Shown here: in pieces, positions 1 to 8,364 of the stretch
Numbering within the stretch: position 1 is the stretch's first letter
Layout: every line of letters starts with the position of its first letter
From: Streptomyces sp. NBC_01707
GTDB lineage: Bacteria; Actinomycetota; Actinomycetes; Streptomycetales; Streptomycetaceae
NCBI RefSeq assembly: GCF_041438805.1
Contig: NZ_CP109190.1
Span: 1,116,001-1,180,000, forward strand
Length of the DNA stretch: 64,000 bases
Direction of reading: 5' to 3'
The notes under the pieces: generated by a model
The model's input: the letters and a program-made list of their open reading frames with translations, nothing else
What the model was told of the DNA's origin: nothing
Databases searched by the model: none
Position numbers and translations under genes: made by a program

Positions 1-255
1 GCCCGGTTCGCGAAGGAGCGTGCTCTCGCCGGTGTGCACGGTGTCCCCGGCCACGCGCCGCCCACCTCCGTCCACCACGCGCTCACGGGCATCGTCACCG
101 CCCTGACGGTGGACGACGTCGTGGCCCGGGTCGAGGTCCAGGCCGGCCCCACCAGGTGGTCTCGCTCGTGACGCCCGAGTCGGTCGAGGAACTGGACCTC
201 GCGGTCGGCGTCACGGTCACCGCGCGCGTGAAGTCGACGAGCGTACAGGTCGCGG
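1..255 (+). pseudogene. TOBE-domain (molybdate-binding-like) protein fragment, frameshifted
   Basis: The reading frame from base 1 encodes the end of a DNA-binding segment (ARFAKERA) followed by the first half of a TOBE domain (TGIVTALTVDDVVARVEVQAGP). The second half (VVSLVTPESVEELDLAVGVT, then VKSTSVQV) lies in the next frame from about base 157. Restoring one C in the CCCC run at 147-150 joins the halves, so this is a one-base frameshift or a sequence error. HTH-TOBE proteins of this type in Streptomyces bind molybdate or act with molybdenum enzymes. The 5' end is cut by the window edge. The end runs in frame into an unrelated molybdenum hydroxylase fragment. Confidence 0.6.
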
Positions 256-470
256 GGAAAGCCACCCTGCGCGCCTCCCGCACCCTGACCGACCTGCGCA
301 CCGAGGTCCACTTCATGGAAACGGCGGACGCGATCGGCCCCCTGGGCGCGAAGCCGATGAGTGAGAGCCCCTTCAACCCGGTCGCCCCCGGCTTCACCAA
401 CGCCCTACGGGACGCGACCGGCATCCACTTCACCGAGCTCCCCCTGACCCGCGACCGCGTCTGGCTCCCC
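256..470 (+). pseudogene. C-terminal fragment of molybdenum hydroxylase (xanthine dehydrogenase family)
   Basis: About 70 residues (SRTLTDLRTEVHFMETADA, GPLGAKPMSES, PVAPGFTNALRDATGIHFTELPLTRDRV) match the C-terminal end of the molybdopterin-binding subunit of xanthine dehydrogenase/aldehyde oxidase proteins, where a GxKGxxE-like loop precedes a conserved tail. Only this end is present; the catalytic domains are missing. It is fused in frame to the preceding TOBE fragment and stops making sense near base 470, where a third unrelated fragment begins. It cannot be an active enzyme. The join to a TOBE domain is suggestive because both families concern molybdenum, but the fusion looks like a deletion product. 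Confidence 0.55.
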
Positions 471-477
471 GCACAGA

Positions 478-753
478 GCCGGCGGCATCAACAACGTCGG
501 TACGGCGAAACTGTTTCGCTCCACGGTGAAGGACAACTACGCGGTCCAGGCCGGCGGCGGCATCTTCAACAACAGTGTCGGCGGTGTGACGCTGGACCAT
601 TCCACAGTCCTCGGAAACTGGGCAATTCACGGTACGGGCGGCGGCATCGACAACGCACCCGGCGGTACGGTGACGTTGCTCCACTCCACATTCCGCCAGA
701 ATCGCCCGAACCACTGCACCCCGCTCAACAACATTCCGGGCTGCACCGGGTAA
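478..753 (+). pseudogene. Parallel beta-helix repeat protein fragment
   Basis: This frame encodes Gly/Asn-rich repeats (GGINNVGTAKLFRSTVKDN, GGGIFNNSVGGVTLDHSTV, GGGIDNAPGGTVTLLHST) ending in a CTPLNNIPGC motif and a stop. The pattern is that of the C-terminal rungs of secreted right-handed beta-helix proteins of the polymorphic outer membrane protein type, common in Streptomyces. No start codon, signal peptide or N-terminal part is present: the frame emerges directly from the molybdenum hydroxylase fragment, in a different frame. It is read here as a 5'-truncated remnant. Confidence 0.55.
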
Positions 754-940
754 CCGCCGCCAACCTCTTCCGCGTTGCCCTCAGCTCCGTCCTCGACGCC
801 TGTCTGCACCGGCACCGACCCGGGGACGGGCTTCGCCAGTGGCGGAATGGCAAGCCGGTGAGACATCCGGCACGCCAGTGAGGGCTCTCGGCCTGTCTTC
901 GAAGGCGGTGGGACCATCAACGGTTGCTGCTGGTCGCTAC

Positions 941-1040
941 GGTTGCGGTACATCTCTGCAGCACTGCTGGCCGTGGGGACGATGCGGGATGGTGGAACCG
1001 TGGGTGCAGACAGTCGCGGAGTGCTGGGAGTCGTGGACAC
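941..1040 (+). repeat. Intergenic repeat, copy A
   Basis: This stretch resembles 8365-8470 on the same strand at roughly 80 percent by eye, with a short indel in the middle. Shared blocks include TCTCTGCAG, ACTGCTGGCC, GATGCGGG, GGTGGAAC, CAGTCGCGG and GTGCTGG. Neither flank is similar. No clear coding function or terminal inverted repeat was seen. It could be an ancient gene fragment, a structured RNA or a small mobile element. Confidence 0.6.
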
Positions 1041-1067
1041 GGCGGTCGCTGAGGTCCGCCACTCACG

Positions 1068-1481
1068 TCAGTTGGGCGCCTGCGGCTGGTGGAGCTCGGT
1101 TGTCGGCTCGGTGGTTGCTGCATCCCGCGGCTGGACAGCCCCGGTCTGGAAGGCCGGCGCTGCTGTGTACCGGCATGCCGTTGCTCCCGATGGCTCCGGC
1201 CGGTGGGACCGTCGGTAGAGGCCGAAGGCACTGAAGAGGAAGCAGAAGCCCACGACTGTGGCGAAAGTCGCCATCGGCGTCGGTTCCAAGTGGCGGTGCA
1301 CAGGGCCCACGATGATCGTGCCCCCGACGCCCGCGCAGACGTCCGCCCAGCCTCCGAGTCGCGGCGACGAAACCGTCTTCCTGAACCACGGCGGGACCCA
1401 CCCGACGCAGATTGCTGCAATGCCAGGAACGAACGTCAAGAGCCAGAACAGGGCCAACAGGGTCCAACCGATGACATCCAC
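1068..1481 (-). CDS. Small hypothetical membrane protein
   Basis: 137 residues if started at the GTG preceded by GGGGGAC with five-base spacing; a start 18 or 21 bases upstream is possible but has no ribosome binding site. Three hydrophobic segments are visible at about residues 3-29, 45-61 and 73-90, followed by a hydrophilic, Thr/Pro-rich C-terminal tail of about 45 residues, probably cytoplasmic or disordered. No catalytic motif is recognisable and the family was not identified. The gene stands alone on the minus strand beside degraded sequence, so its expression is uncertain. Confidence 0.5.
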   Translation of the reverse strand: MDVIGWTLLALFWLLTFVPGIAAICVGWVPPWFRKTVSSPRLGGWADVCAGVGGTIIVGPVHRHLEPTPMATFATVVGFCFLFSAFGLYRRSHRPEPSGATACRYTAAPAFQTGAVQPRDAATTEPTTELHQPQAPN

Positions 1482-2391
1482 AGCAAGTCCCCCATGCATC
1501 AAGTGTGCAGCTCGACGGCCACCAAGCGTGATCTTTGCATGGCAGTCTCGCCGCCGGTAATGGGCCCCACGGGCTCTGGCCTGGGGAGGCGGCCTGCGGC
1601 GCCGAGATTTTGCGGTCTGGCCCTACCCTTATCAGGTCGGTCATTGGGGGCACGCGACGTCGATGAACCCTCGCTGTCCCCCGGATGGCCGGCCGCTGAG
1701 GTTCGCCGTTGGCCAGTGTCATTCGCGCTTGTTGGTGCCAGTCCCTGATGTCAGCAACCTGGACCCTCTTGACGAGAGAACGGAAGCCTGACACGCGGCT
1801 GGACGGATGCGTAGGCCGGTGGAGTTTGGAATACAGCGGATGTGCCCGAGAGCATCGCGCGCTCTGGCATTCGGCCCACCCACACGCCTTCGGTGACGCT
1901 CATGAATTGGCGCTTCGGGATGGAACACCTCCCGGCCCATGAACTCACGAAGTCATTTCGCCTGCTCATCGCCCTCTTCAGCACCGCCGACACCCGCAGG
2001 CGGGCGCTACACTGCGTCGGCGGATGTGGTCACGAGTGGCACAACTTGTCGGCTGAGTCCCAGGATCCAACCTAGGGCTACTTCGTGCCCTGGATCATGC
2101 CCGAGAAGTCGGTGACCAGCGTTTTCGCTGATCGGCGCAGTGCTTCGGTGCGCCTGAGTGGGTGTCACTGGTCGTCGTTGGGCACTGTTGAGTAACCTCG
2201 CACAGGCCAGGGACGGCCAGGGAGACCGGCCCTCCGCCGCGCCGCACCTTCTGATCCGTAGCCCTAGCGCGATCGCTCAGCGGGGTTCATACCGGCCGCT
2301 GGGCGGGCCCGGAGGGACGCTACCGTGTGGGGGGCGGTTACCAGGGTTGCGGTACCTGGCTGCTGTACCGCACGATCCAAACGGGGTGACC
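1482..2391. other. Long stretch without a recognisable gene
   Basis: Several overlapping open frames exist on both strands, as expected at high GC, but none has a good ribosome binding site together with recognisable domain content. No inverted repeats typical of an insertion sequence end were seen. It is treated as decayed or non-coding sequence. Confidence 0.4.
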
Positions 2392-2751
2392 ATGGAACGG
2401 CATGTGCTGGAATCGCTGTTGATCGGTGATGACGAGGCGTCCGTGTTAACTCTGGCCGCCCTCCGCAGCGGCGCCCCCTACTCGGTGGAAGAGCGGGTAC
2501 AACCCACTGGTGTGCATGCGGGAGTCTTCAGTCGCCGACTCCAGCGCATGCGGATGCGCGGATTCGAACCTCCGGGGCTGGCACGAGCAGTGCAGCTCAT
2601 CAGCGAATACGGCCGGCCCGTGCGCACAGCGCTGATCGATCCTGATAACCGGAGACGGTTCACCCTGCTCTTCCTCACCGAGGACGGCAGCGCACTAGTG
2701 GCCTGCGCTAGCTGGCCGCTGCCCCTGGTTGCCAGGAAGCCACCGCTTTAG
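2392..2751 (+). CDS. Hypothetical protein, 119 aa
   Basis: The ATG start gives MERHVLESLL and a soluble protein with alternating hydrophobic pattern; the C-terminal half (AVQLISEYGRPVRTALIDP then RRRFTLLFLTEDGSALVAC) looks like a small alpha/beta domain. The same frame is open further upstream, but the upstream residues are low-complexity and show no domain pattern. GGGGTGACC just before the ATG is a weak ribosome binding site. The family is not recognised and no neighbour suggests a role. Confidence 0.45.
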   Translation: MERHVLESLLIGDDEASVLTLAALRSGAPYSVEERVQPTGVHAGVFSRRLQRMRMRGFEPPGLARAVQLISEYGRPVRTALIDPDNRRRFTLLFLTEDGSALVACASWPLPLVARKPPL

Positions 2752-2950
2752 GAGTTCGATCAGGCACCTGCGCAATCAGCGTCTTGGGGCCGCGCGTTGT
2801 GTGCCCGTATTCCAGGAGGTACGCCACTGTCCGAGGTCGTTGATGTCAGCGATGGATGTCAGACGTTCGATGGCCATGCCTCATGGGCGCTCGCTGCCAC
2901 TCCAGGTACTTGTCTGCCGCTCCTACTCCCCTGCCTGCGAGAGTGTTCCC

Positions 2951-3346
2951 ATGCTGCTGGATCCTGAGAACACTCTGTTCGTCCGTGGCGCCACGCCCGT
3001 GCTCCTGCTGGCCGACGCGCCTGTACACGATGCCCTGCCGCTCTTGGCGGCGCCCGATGGGGCGGTGCCCCGATGTGAGGGTTGAAGCATCGTCCCCCGA
3101 CTCACTCTGTGTGTCGTAGACGGACCTGGGGACCAGGGGCTCGTCGTCCCCTCTCTCGCTGCACCGGTGGGCGGCGAGGCCAACGACGGTGGGGCGTCCA
3201 GCGGCATGGCCGACTGGTGCGTGGACGCCGAGCAGGCCGGCGGAGCAGTCGTCCTGTCTTTGGACCAACTGCCCGACGTACTTGACTGGTCTGCCCTGTT
3301 GTCCTCGGGCACGGTCCGCGGCGGCTTTATGCCTGCGCTGGCTTGA
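2951..3346 (+). pseudogene. Hypothetical gene interrupted by an in-frame TGA
   Basis: One frame reads LLDPENTLFVRGATPVLLLA to AVPRCEG, then a TGA at 3083-3085, and continues in the same frame with LCVVDGPGDQGLVVPSLAAP, GMADWCVDAEQAGGAVVLSL and LDWSALLSSGTVRGGFMPAL before a second stop. The protein-like composition on both sides of the TGA suggests one ancestral gene with a nonsense mutation. The residues after the stop loosely recall small Streptomyces hypothetical proteins, but no family is assigned. A spurious frame is the alternative. Confidence 0.35.
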
Positions 3347-3460
3347 CCTCAGCAGTGCCGGAGCAGCGCAGCCAGCATTACGCCTGCCGGCTTGCGAGCC
3401 TTGAGTCCCGGACCTCTTCGTCCCGAAGCAACTCGGGATGCTCACTGCCCTGGCCTGCCG

Positions 3461-3516
3461 CACCTGTCACCTGTCACCTGTCACCTGTCACCTGTCACCT
3501 GTCACCTGTCACCTGT
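3461..3516 (+). repeat. Perfect tandem repeat, 8 copies of CACCTGT
   Basis: Fifty-six bases consist of exactly eight head-to-tail copies of the heptamer CACCTGT with no mismatch. The array overlaps the 3' end of the minus-strand gene next to it and supplies that gene's stop codon. A perfect array suggests recent slippage expansion, or an assembly artefact. Confidence 0.95.
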
Positions 3517-3759
3517 GCTGATGGTCCGCTGACGTCCACGGCCGGTATCGGAGTGGCTGAGGTCGCGTGACCCCTGGTCGTGCTCCGTGATGTCCACATC
3601 GCCGAGCAGCGCGCGGGCCTGCGGCACTATTCGCTGCCACGCTTCGAGGAGCTCGGCGGGGATTGGTTCGCTGTCTTCGGCCGCGCCCTCGGCGGCTTCC
3701 AGGACGTCGTCCCAGGACTGCTCCTCGTCTCGGCTCAGAAAGTAGATGTCGTAGCTCAT
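3502..3759 (-). CDS. Hypothetical protein, C-terminus replaced by repeat-encoded residues
   Basis: The protein starts MSYDIYFLSRDEEQSWDDVL and continues with an acidic helical region (AEGAAEDSEPIPAELLEAW, VPQARALLGDVDITEH). It resembles a family of Streptomyces hypothetical proteins beginning MSYD-YF. Family members, as recalled, continue past the SDTG motif with a further conserved strand region; here the sequence changes after SDTG to RGRQRTISTGDR and stops inside the CACCTGT array. The gene therefore looks 3'-truncated by the repeat. The frame is open upstream of the chosen ATG, but the family-like start supports MSYD. Confidence 0.55.
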   Translation of the reverse strand: MSYDIYFLSRDEEQSWDDVLEAAEGAAEDSEPIPAELLEAWQRIVPQARALLGDVDITEHDQGSRDLSHSDTGRGRQRTISTGDR

Positions 3760-3876
3760 CGCGGGATCGTAGAGCCAGTGGCTATCGCTGTAAGCGGCGG
3801 GCTTGAAAACCGTCGTGGCGCGAGTCACCGTGGTTCCCTGACCGCTCGGGCACGCGTGGGGCACGGCCGGACACGG

Positions 3877-4035
3877 TTACCGCTTCAGCGCTCGGTAGCG
3901 CTTCATGAGAGCAGTGATCTTGTCAGGGTCGGCCCGGTTGTTCAGCTCCGTCAGAAGTTCGTCGGGGCAGAGTTCGTAGAGGTCCCCCCACCAGCGCCGC
4001 CCCTTGTTGTCGCAGATCCAGTATCCGCCCGGCAC
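3877..4035 (-). CDS. Short hypothetical protein or gene fragment, 52 aa
   Basis: From a GTG the frame encodes PGGYWICDNKGRRWWGDLYE, CPDELLTELNN and a basic tail ITALMKRYRALKR. Composition is clearly protein-like, with aromatic-rich N-terminal half and a helical C-terminus. The frame stays open for only eight codons upstream of the GTG before a stop, and no ribosome binding site is obvious, so it may be the 3' end of a longer lost gene. It lies between the repeat-truncated gene and a long non-coding stretch. Confidence 0.4.
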   Translation of the reverse strand: MPGGYWICDNKGRRWWGDLYELCPDELLTELNNRADPDKITALMKRYRALKR

Positions 4036-4059
4036 CCCGCGCGACGTATCGCCGCTTGC

Positions 4060-4619
4060 TCACTCTCTGCCCCTCCCACCATTGGTTGCCCTGGTCAGCA
4101 AAGCGGGGCAGGCCGCGGAGCACGACTTCATTACCCACCACGCTCCCCGCACCCATCAGCCATTCACGGCCGGCACTCGCGAACGGCGCCCCCGCCATCC
4201 TGGAGCCTGAGCGCCCCCGCAGGAGGCTTGTCCTTGACCTGCGGGCGACTTCCTCGCTTCTGCCCGCAGCGTGCAGCCGGGCGCGGCCAGCCGGGGCGAA
4301 GACAGAGGCAGGCCGCGCCGTCGAGGCGGCGCGCGCCCGCGCCGTGCACGGGCTTTGAACCCGTAGAGAAAGTTTCCACTCACTCCATCCCTATGGGAAT
4401 GTCCGGTCCCGGGAGATGCTTGACACTTCGATCCCAGCTGATGGTTGACAGTGGCCGTGATCGGCTTTGCTGTGCGCGTCGTTGCGGCGCATGGCAGGAG
4501 GCCGGGATTGGCGCTGGTGGAGATCAGTCGTCGAGCAGAGGCATCGGGCCGCTCCGGCGGTGCAGGCCGGTGCGACCGTGAACGAAGCGCTGCTCTATCG
4601 GGCAGTCCTCAGCGGGGAA
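4060..4619. other. Stretch without a recognisable gene
   Basis: Open frames here overlap in several phases and none resembles a known domain. Around 4343-4359 the minus strand can form a T-arm-like hairpin (ACGGG, TTCAAAG, CCCGT), but no D-arm, anticodon stem or acceptor partner fits. Nothing else of note. Confidence 0.4.
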
Positions 4620-5801
4620 TCACGCAAATGGTGACGAGGACGGCGCCAGCCGACCACCGATGAGGGCCCCTATCTGTCCGACCACGTCATGCACCGACCG
4701 GCCGTCGGTGTCCACACGCAGGTCGCCGGCCCCGGCACGGTCAAGTGCCGCGGCTTCGCGCGCTGCCTGTTCGGCGATGCGGTGCAGTCCGTCGGCGTCG
4801 AGGCCCTTGATCCCGTCACCGGGAATCGCTGGGCCGTGTCCCCCGCCGCGCTGCCCGACCCGCTCCGCCAGGGCGGCGGGCCCTGCATGAAGTCGGCAGA
4901 CGGTCAGTGCCGTTCCAGGAAGCAGGTTGGCATAGCTGCGGACGGTCTCATCTCGGTCTGCGTCCCCGGAAACGACCAGGAACCGGGCCCCGGCCTCGCG
5001 ATGCCCGGCCCAGATGGCCGCGAGGTTATGTGCCTTGAGGTGGTGACGGCCCGGGTCGTCGTCCGCGGCGGGACGTAGGGCACCGATCTGCTTCAGATCG
5101 ACATACGCGGCCGGGACGCCAGCGCGTACGACCTGGCTGTAGACCTCATACCCCACTGTCGACTTCCCGACTGCGGTGGCGCCGCAGAGCCAGAGCACAG
5201 GGACCGGGGCGGAGGTGGGGGAGGCACCGACGGGCGCTGCCAACGGGCCCGCGACAAAACTGCTCGGCTGGACTGCCGGGGTGGCGCGTGGCCATCCGCT
5301 GACCTGCTCGCGGATTATCCGCGCCACCTCGGAAACGGTAGTCCCGTCGGTTTCCACGTACATGTCTGCGATGTCGCCACGGTCCAGCGCCTCGGCCTCG
5401 GCGACGGCTTCATCCACCAGGTCGGGACGCCATCCCCGGTCGATGAACCGTCGCTTGAGCTCGGCGGGCTCGGCGCGCAGCCGGCACAGCGTGAACGCGG
5501 CGTCCGGGAGCAGTTCCGTGTATTCGCGTACCTCCGCGAGGGTGTCGACATAGCCGGACAGGATCAGGCACTGCATACCGGCCGCACGGAAATTGGGCCA
5601 CATCGCAGCGAGATTCCGAGCCCTGAGTCGATGGGTGCCACCCTCCGGTTCCGGGAGGAACAGGCTGATCTGGTCGCTGTCGACAAACCCTGTCTTGACA
5701 CCCATCCGACTCAGTTGTGTGAACATCTCCCAGCCGACCGAGGACTTCCCGACACCCGACGGCCCACGGAGCCACAGCACGCGCAAACGCTCGCCCCTCA
5801 T
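4620..5801 (-). CDS. Tandem-duplicated P-loop nucleoside/shikimate-kinase-like protein
   Basis: The 393-residue protein contains two copies of a P-loop kinase-like domain. Walker A motifs are GPSGVGKSS at residues 13-21 and GATAVGKST at 207-215. Each copy then has an Asp-containing strand (FVDSDQI; YVDLKQI), a HRLRARNLAAMW / HHLKAHNLAAIW helix, a strand ending LSGYVD / VSGDAD, a TLCRLRAEPAEL / TVCRLHAGPAAL element, and a terminal VETDG / VDTDG strand. The halves are joined by a Pro/Ala-rich linker near 170-200. The fold suggests phosphotransfer to a small molecule, substrate unknown. A TACCGT hexamer seven bases before the ATG suggests leaderless transcription. Confidence 0.75.
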   Translation of the reverse strand: MRGERLRVLWLRGPSGVGKSSVGWEMFTQLSRMGVKTGFVDSDQISLFLPEPEGGTHRLRARNLAAMWPNFRAAGMQCLILSGYVDTLAEVREYTELLPDAAFTLCRLRAEPAELKRRFIDRGWRPDLVDEAVAEAEALDRGDIADMYVETDGTTVSEVARIIREQVSGWPRATPAVQPSSFVAGPLAAPVGASPTSAPVPVLWLCGATAVGKSTVGYEVYSQVVRAGVPAAYVDLKQIGALRPAADDDPGRHHLKAHNLAAIWAGHREAGARFLVVSGDADRDETVRSYANLLPGTALTVCRLHAGPAALAERVGQRGGGHGPAIPGDGIKGLDADGLHRIAEQAAREAAALDRAGAGDLRVDTDGRSVHDVVGQIGALIGGRLAPSSSPFA

Positions 5802-6085
5802 ACGCGCGACGGTAGTGGGCCAGACCAGCAGTCAGCGACTGAATTTCGCCGCATGCCTGGACGCAATGCGAATTGCTGCGGGTGCGGCCCAACCCGCTCA
5901 GCACGGGCGCGCAGTTGCGTGCGGCTGCAGCGGCGGATCAGCAGCCAGGTCACGATCATGGTCTGTGGGCAAAGAGTCCCGCTCGGCCGCATCTATGCCG
6001 GGTAGACGGTGAACGCCGTGCACTCGCGGAGACGCGGGCAGACGGGCTGCTGATCCAAAGCCCCCAAGAGCGCTGATGGCGTCCG

Positions 6086-6301
6086 TACGGTCGCGTTCCC
6101 GGCGTCACCGAGGGCCGAGCTGCCGCGCATTTCGACAAGCATGCCGAGTCGAGCCGTACGGGTCTGGTGTTCACCAGAGCACGCGGCGGCCGGCTTCGCC
6201 GGAACACCTTCCGCCGCATCCGGCTGCGGGCTGCCGAGGAGGCCGCTGGCGGTGGTGACGGTGCGGGGGTCGGGGGCCGTGCACCCGCTGGAACCACCTG
6301 A
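6086..6301 (+). pseudogene. Tyrosine recombinase (integrase) fragment
   Basis: One frame encodes GVTEGRAAAHFDKHAESSRT, GLVFTRARGGRLRRNTFRRI and RLRAAEEA. This resembles the stretch of Streptomyces phage-type integrases between the second catalytic Arg region and the His-x-x-Arg box, where a LVFTGxxGGxLRRxNF signature is typical. The catalytic HxxR and Tyr parts are missing; the frame ends in a GC-rich tail. It is taken as a remnant of an integrated element. No matching attachment-site repeat or tRNA was found. Confidence 0.4.
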
Positions 6302-6586
6302 ACGACCGTGTCCCACGCGGGGCCACCATGCTCCGACAGGCGCTGGACCAGCATCAACAGCAGTCCCAGCCACAGCTCCTCGCCGAGTACACGTAGAGCA
6401 CTGTGAGCCCCCTCGATGATCCGAACCCCACAGGCTCCCCCACTCTCGGGCGAGTTCGAGTACCCGCTCCGGACGGTTGTCGACGTGCGGTCACGTCCTG
6501 ACCCCAACGTTCCGATCGTTTACTCACCGTGGCGCAGCTCCCGAAGCGTATCGATCACTTTTCGATCTATTCGATCGATCAGGTCA

Positions 6587-6615
6587 TTGACGCAGTGCGG
6601 ACCACTCCCTAGGTT
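6587..6615 (+). promoter_or_regulatory. Vegetative-type promoter of the alpha-glucosidase gene
   Basis: TTGACG and TAGGTT are separated by exactly 17 bases, a close match to the TTGACN / TAGRRT consensus for the main Streptomyces sigma factor HrdB. The -10 ends seven bases before the ATG, so transcription would begin at or next to the start codon and the mRNA would be leaderless. AT-rich repeats of TCGATC just upstream (about 6551-6580) may be a regulator site. Confidence 0.65.
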
Positions 6616-6622
6616 CAGAGGC

Positions 6623-8227
6623 ATGCCTGTCACTGAGAGCGGCGCCTGGTGGCGCTCCGCGGCCATTTACCAGATCTATCCGCGCAGCTTCGCCGACGGA
6701 AACGGAGACGGTACCGGCGACATTGCCGGGATCAGAGCGCGGCTGGACCATCTGCGCGGGCTGCGCGTGGACGCGATATGGATCAGTCCCTGGTATCCCT
6801 CCCCCATGGCCGACGGCGGGTACGACGTCGCCGACTACCGCAACATCGACCCGGTCTTCGGCACGCTGGCCGAGGCCGAGGCGCTGATCGAGGAGGCCCA
6901 CGCCGCCGGCATCCGGGTCATCGTTGACATCGTGCCCAACCACTGCTCGGACCGGCACCCCTGGTTCCAGCAGGCGCTGGCCGCCGGTCCTGGCTCGCCC
7001 GAGCGTGACCGCTTCTGGTTCCGTCCGGGCCGCGGCGAGAGCGGCAATCTCCCACCCAACGACTGGCAGTCCAATTTCGGCGGCGCCGGTTGGCGCCGGA
7101 TCACCGAGCCGGACGGCACCCCCGGCGAGTGGTACCTGCACCGCTTTGCCCCCGAGCAGCCCGACTTCAACTGGGACAACACCGAGGTCCGCGCCGAGTT
7201 CGAGTCCGTGCTGCGGTTCTGGCTCGACCGGGGGGTGGACGGCTTCCGCATAGACGTGGCCGACAACCTGGCCAAGGACCCGGCCCTGCCTGACGTCGCC
7301 ACTCTCCCCGCCGACGGTCCCAGGCCCTGGGACGACCAGGACGGGGTCCATGAGATCTACCGGGAATGGCGCAAGATCCTCGACTCCTACGGACGCGACG
7401 CCGTCTTCGTCGGAGAGGTGTGGACCGCCGACCCCGAGCGGTTTGCTCGCTATCTGCGCCCCGACGAACTGCACACCGCCTTCAACTTCCCGCTGCTGCA
7501 GAGCCCCTGGGAGGAAGGAGCCCTGCGCAGGGTCGTCGACGCCACGCTCGCCGCGCACGCACCGGTCGGCGCCACTGCGACCTGGGTCCTGTCCAACCAC
7601 GACACCACTCGCCATGTCACCCGCTACGGACGCACCGACACCTCGTACGCCCTGGACGGTCGACGGGTCCACGGCGTCCCTGTCGACCTCGCACTCGGCA
7701 CCCGGCGGGCCCGGGCTGCGGCGCTGCTGACGATGGCGCTGCCCGGCTGCGTGTACGTCTACCAGGGCGACGAACTGGGCCTGTGGGAGGTCGAGGGCAT
7801 CCCGGATCACCTGCGTCAGGACCCCGCCTTCGCGCAATCCGGCGGCACGGACCTGGGCCGCGACGGCTGCCGCGTCCCGCTCCCGTGGGGCGACGCGGCG
7901 GACAGCCTGGCCGCGCCCTGGCTGCCGCAGCCCGCCGCCTTCGCCGCGTACAGCGTGGCCGCACAGGCAGGGGATCCGGACTCGATGCTGGAGTTCTACC
8001 GCCGCGCCCTGCGCCGGCGTCGCTCCGAACCCGCCCTGCACTCGGCGGAGTTCGCATGGCTGGACTCGGGGCCAGGCGTCCTGGCCTTCGACCGCGGGGG
8101 CGTGCGCGTGTTGGTCAATCTCTCGGACTCCGACGTCCCGCTGCCGGTGCACACGGAGGTCCTGCTGGTCTCCGGGCCCCTGGACGGGGACATGCTCCCG
8201 CCTGACACGTCGGTGTGGCTGCGCTGA
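6623..8227 (+). CDS. GH13 alpha-glucosidase
   Basis: A 534-residue glycoside hydrolase family 13 enzyme of the alpha-1,4/1,6-glucosidase (oligo-glucosidase) type, hydrolysing terminal alpha-glucosidic bonds in maltose-like sugars inside the cell; no signal peptide is visible. The four conserved regions are present: DIVPNH at 102-107, GFRIDVADN at 207-215 with nucleophile Asp211, GEVW with acid/base Glu265, and LSNHDTTR with His326-Asp327. The QPDFNWDN motif typical of alpha-glucosidases is at about 179-186. The frame is open upstream, but the ATG fits the promoter and family N-terminus (WWRSAAIYQIYPRSF). The gene is monocistronic and followed by a hairpin. Confidence 0.93.
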   Translation: MPVTESGAWWRSAAIYQIYPRSFADGNGDGTGDIAGIRARLDHLRGLRVDAIWISPWYPSPMADGGYDVADYRNIDPVFGTLAEAEALIEEAHAAGIRVIVDIVPNHCSDRHPWFQQALAAGPGSPERDRFWFRPGRGESGNLPPNDWQSNFGGAGWRRITEPDGTPGEWYLHRFAPEQPDFNWDNTEVRAEFESVLRFWLDRGVDGFRIDVADNLAKDPALPDVATLPADGPRPWDDQDGVHEIYREWRKILDSYGRDAVFVGEVWTADPERFARYLRPDELHTAFNFPLLQSPWEEGALRRVVDATLAAHAPVGATATWVLSNHDTTRHVTRYGRTDTSYALDGRRVHGVPVDLALGTRRARAAALLTMALPGCVYVYQGDELGLWEVEGIPDHLRQDPAFAQSGGTDLGRDGCRVPLPWGDAADSLAAPWLPQPAAFAAYSVAAQAGDPDSMLEFYRRALRRRRSEPALHSAEFAWLDSGPGVLAFDRGGVRVLVNLSDSDVPLPVHTEVLLVSGPLDGDMLPPDTSVWLR

Positions 8228-8243
8228 GCTTGCACAGTCGGGT

Positions 8244-8270
8244 TCCGTCCCGGGGAGCGTCCGGGACGGA
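8244..8270 (+). terminator. Hairpin terminator after the alpha-glucosidase gene
   Basis: A perfect 10-bp stem (TCCGTCCCGG / CCGGGACGGA) with a 7-base loop begins 16 bases after the stop codon. There is no T tract, as is common in Streptomyces terminators. Confidence 0.75.
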
Positions 8271-8364
8271 GGCCCCCCGGGCGAACTATTCCGCAGGACG
8301 GTTAGGTCTGTCGGCCTGGCGACACGGGCTGCAGGGATCGGCCACGCCTCTTGGCAGTCGGTGT

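Noticed and set aside
2560..2580. GATTCGAACCTCCGG resembles a tRNA T-loop on the minus strand
   Set aside because: The T stem does not pair and no acceptor, D or anticodon arms can be built; it lies inside a protein-like frame.
3461..3516. CRISPR array
   Set aside because: Units are 7 bases, contiguous and without spacers.
4343..4359. Minus-strand ACGGG-TTCAAAG-CCCGT looks like a tRNA T-arm
   Set aside because: No matching 7-base acceptor stem, D-arm or anticodon arm was found within 90 bases.
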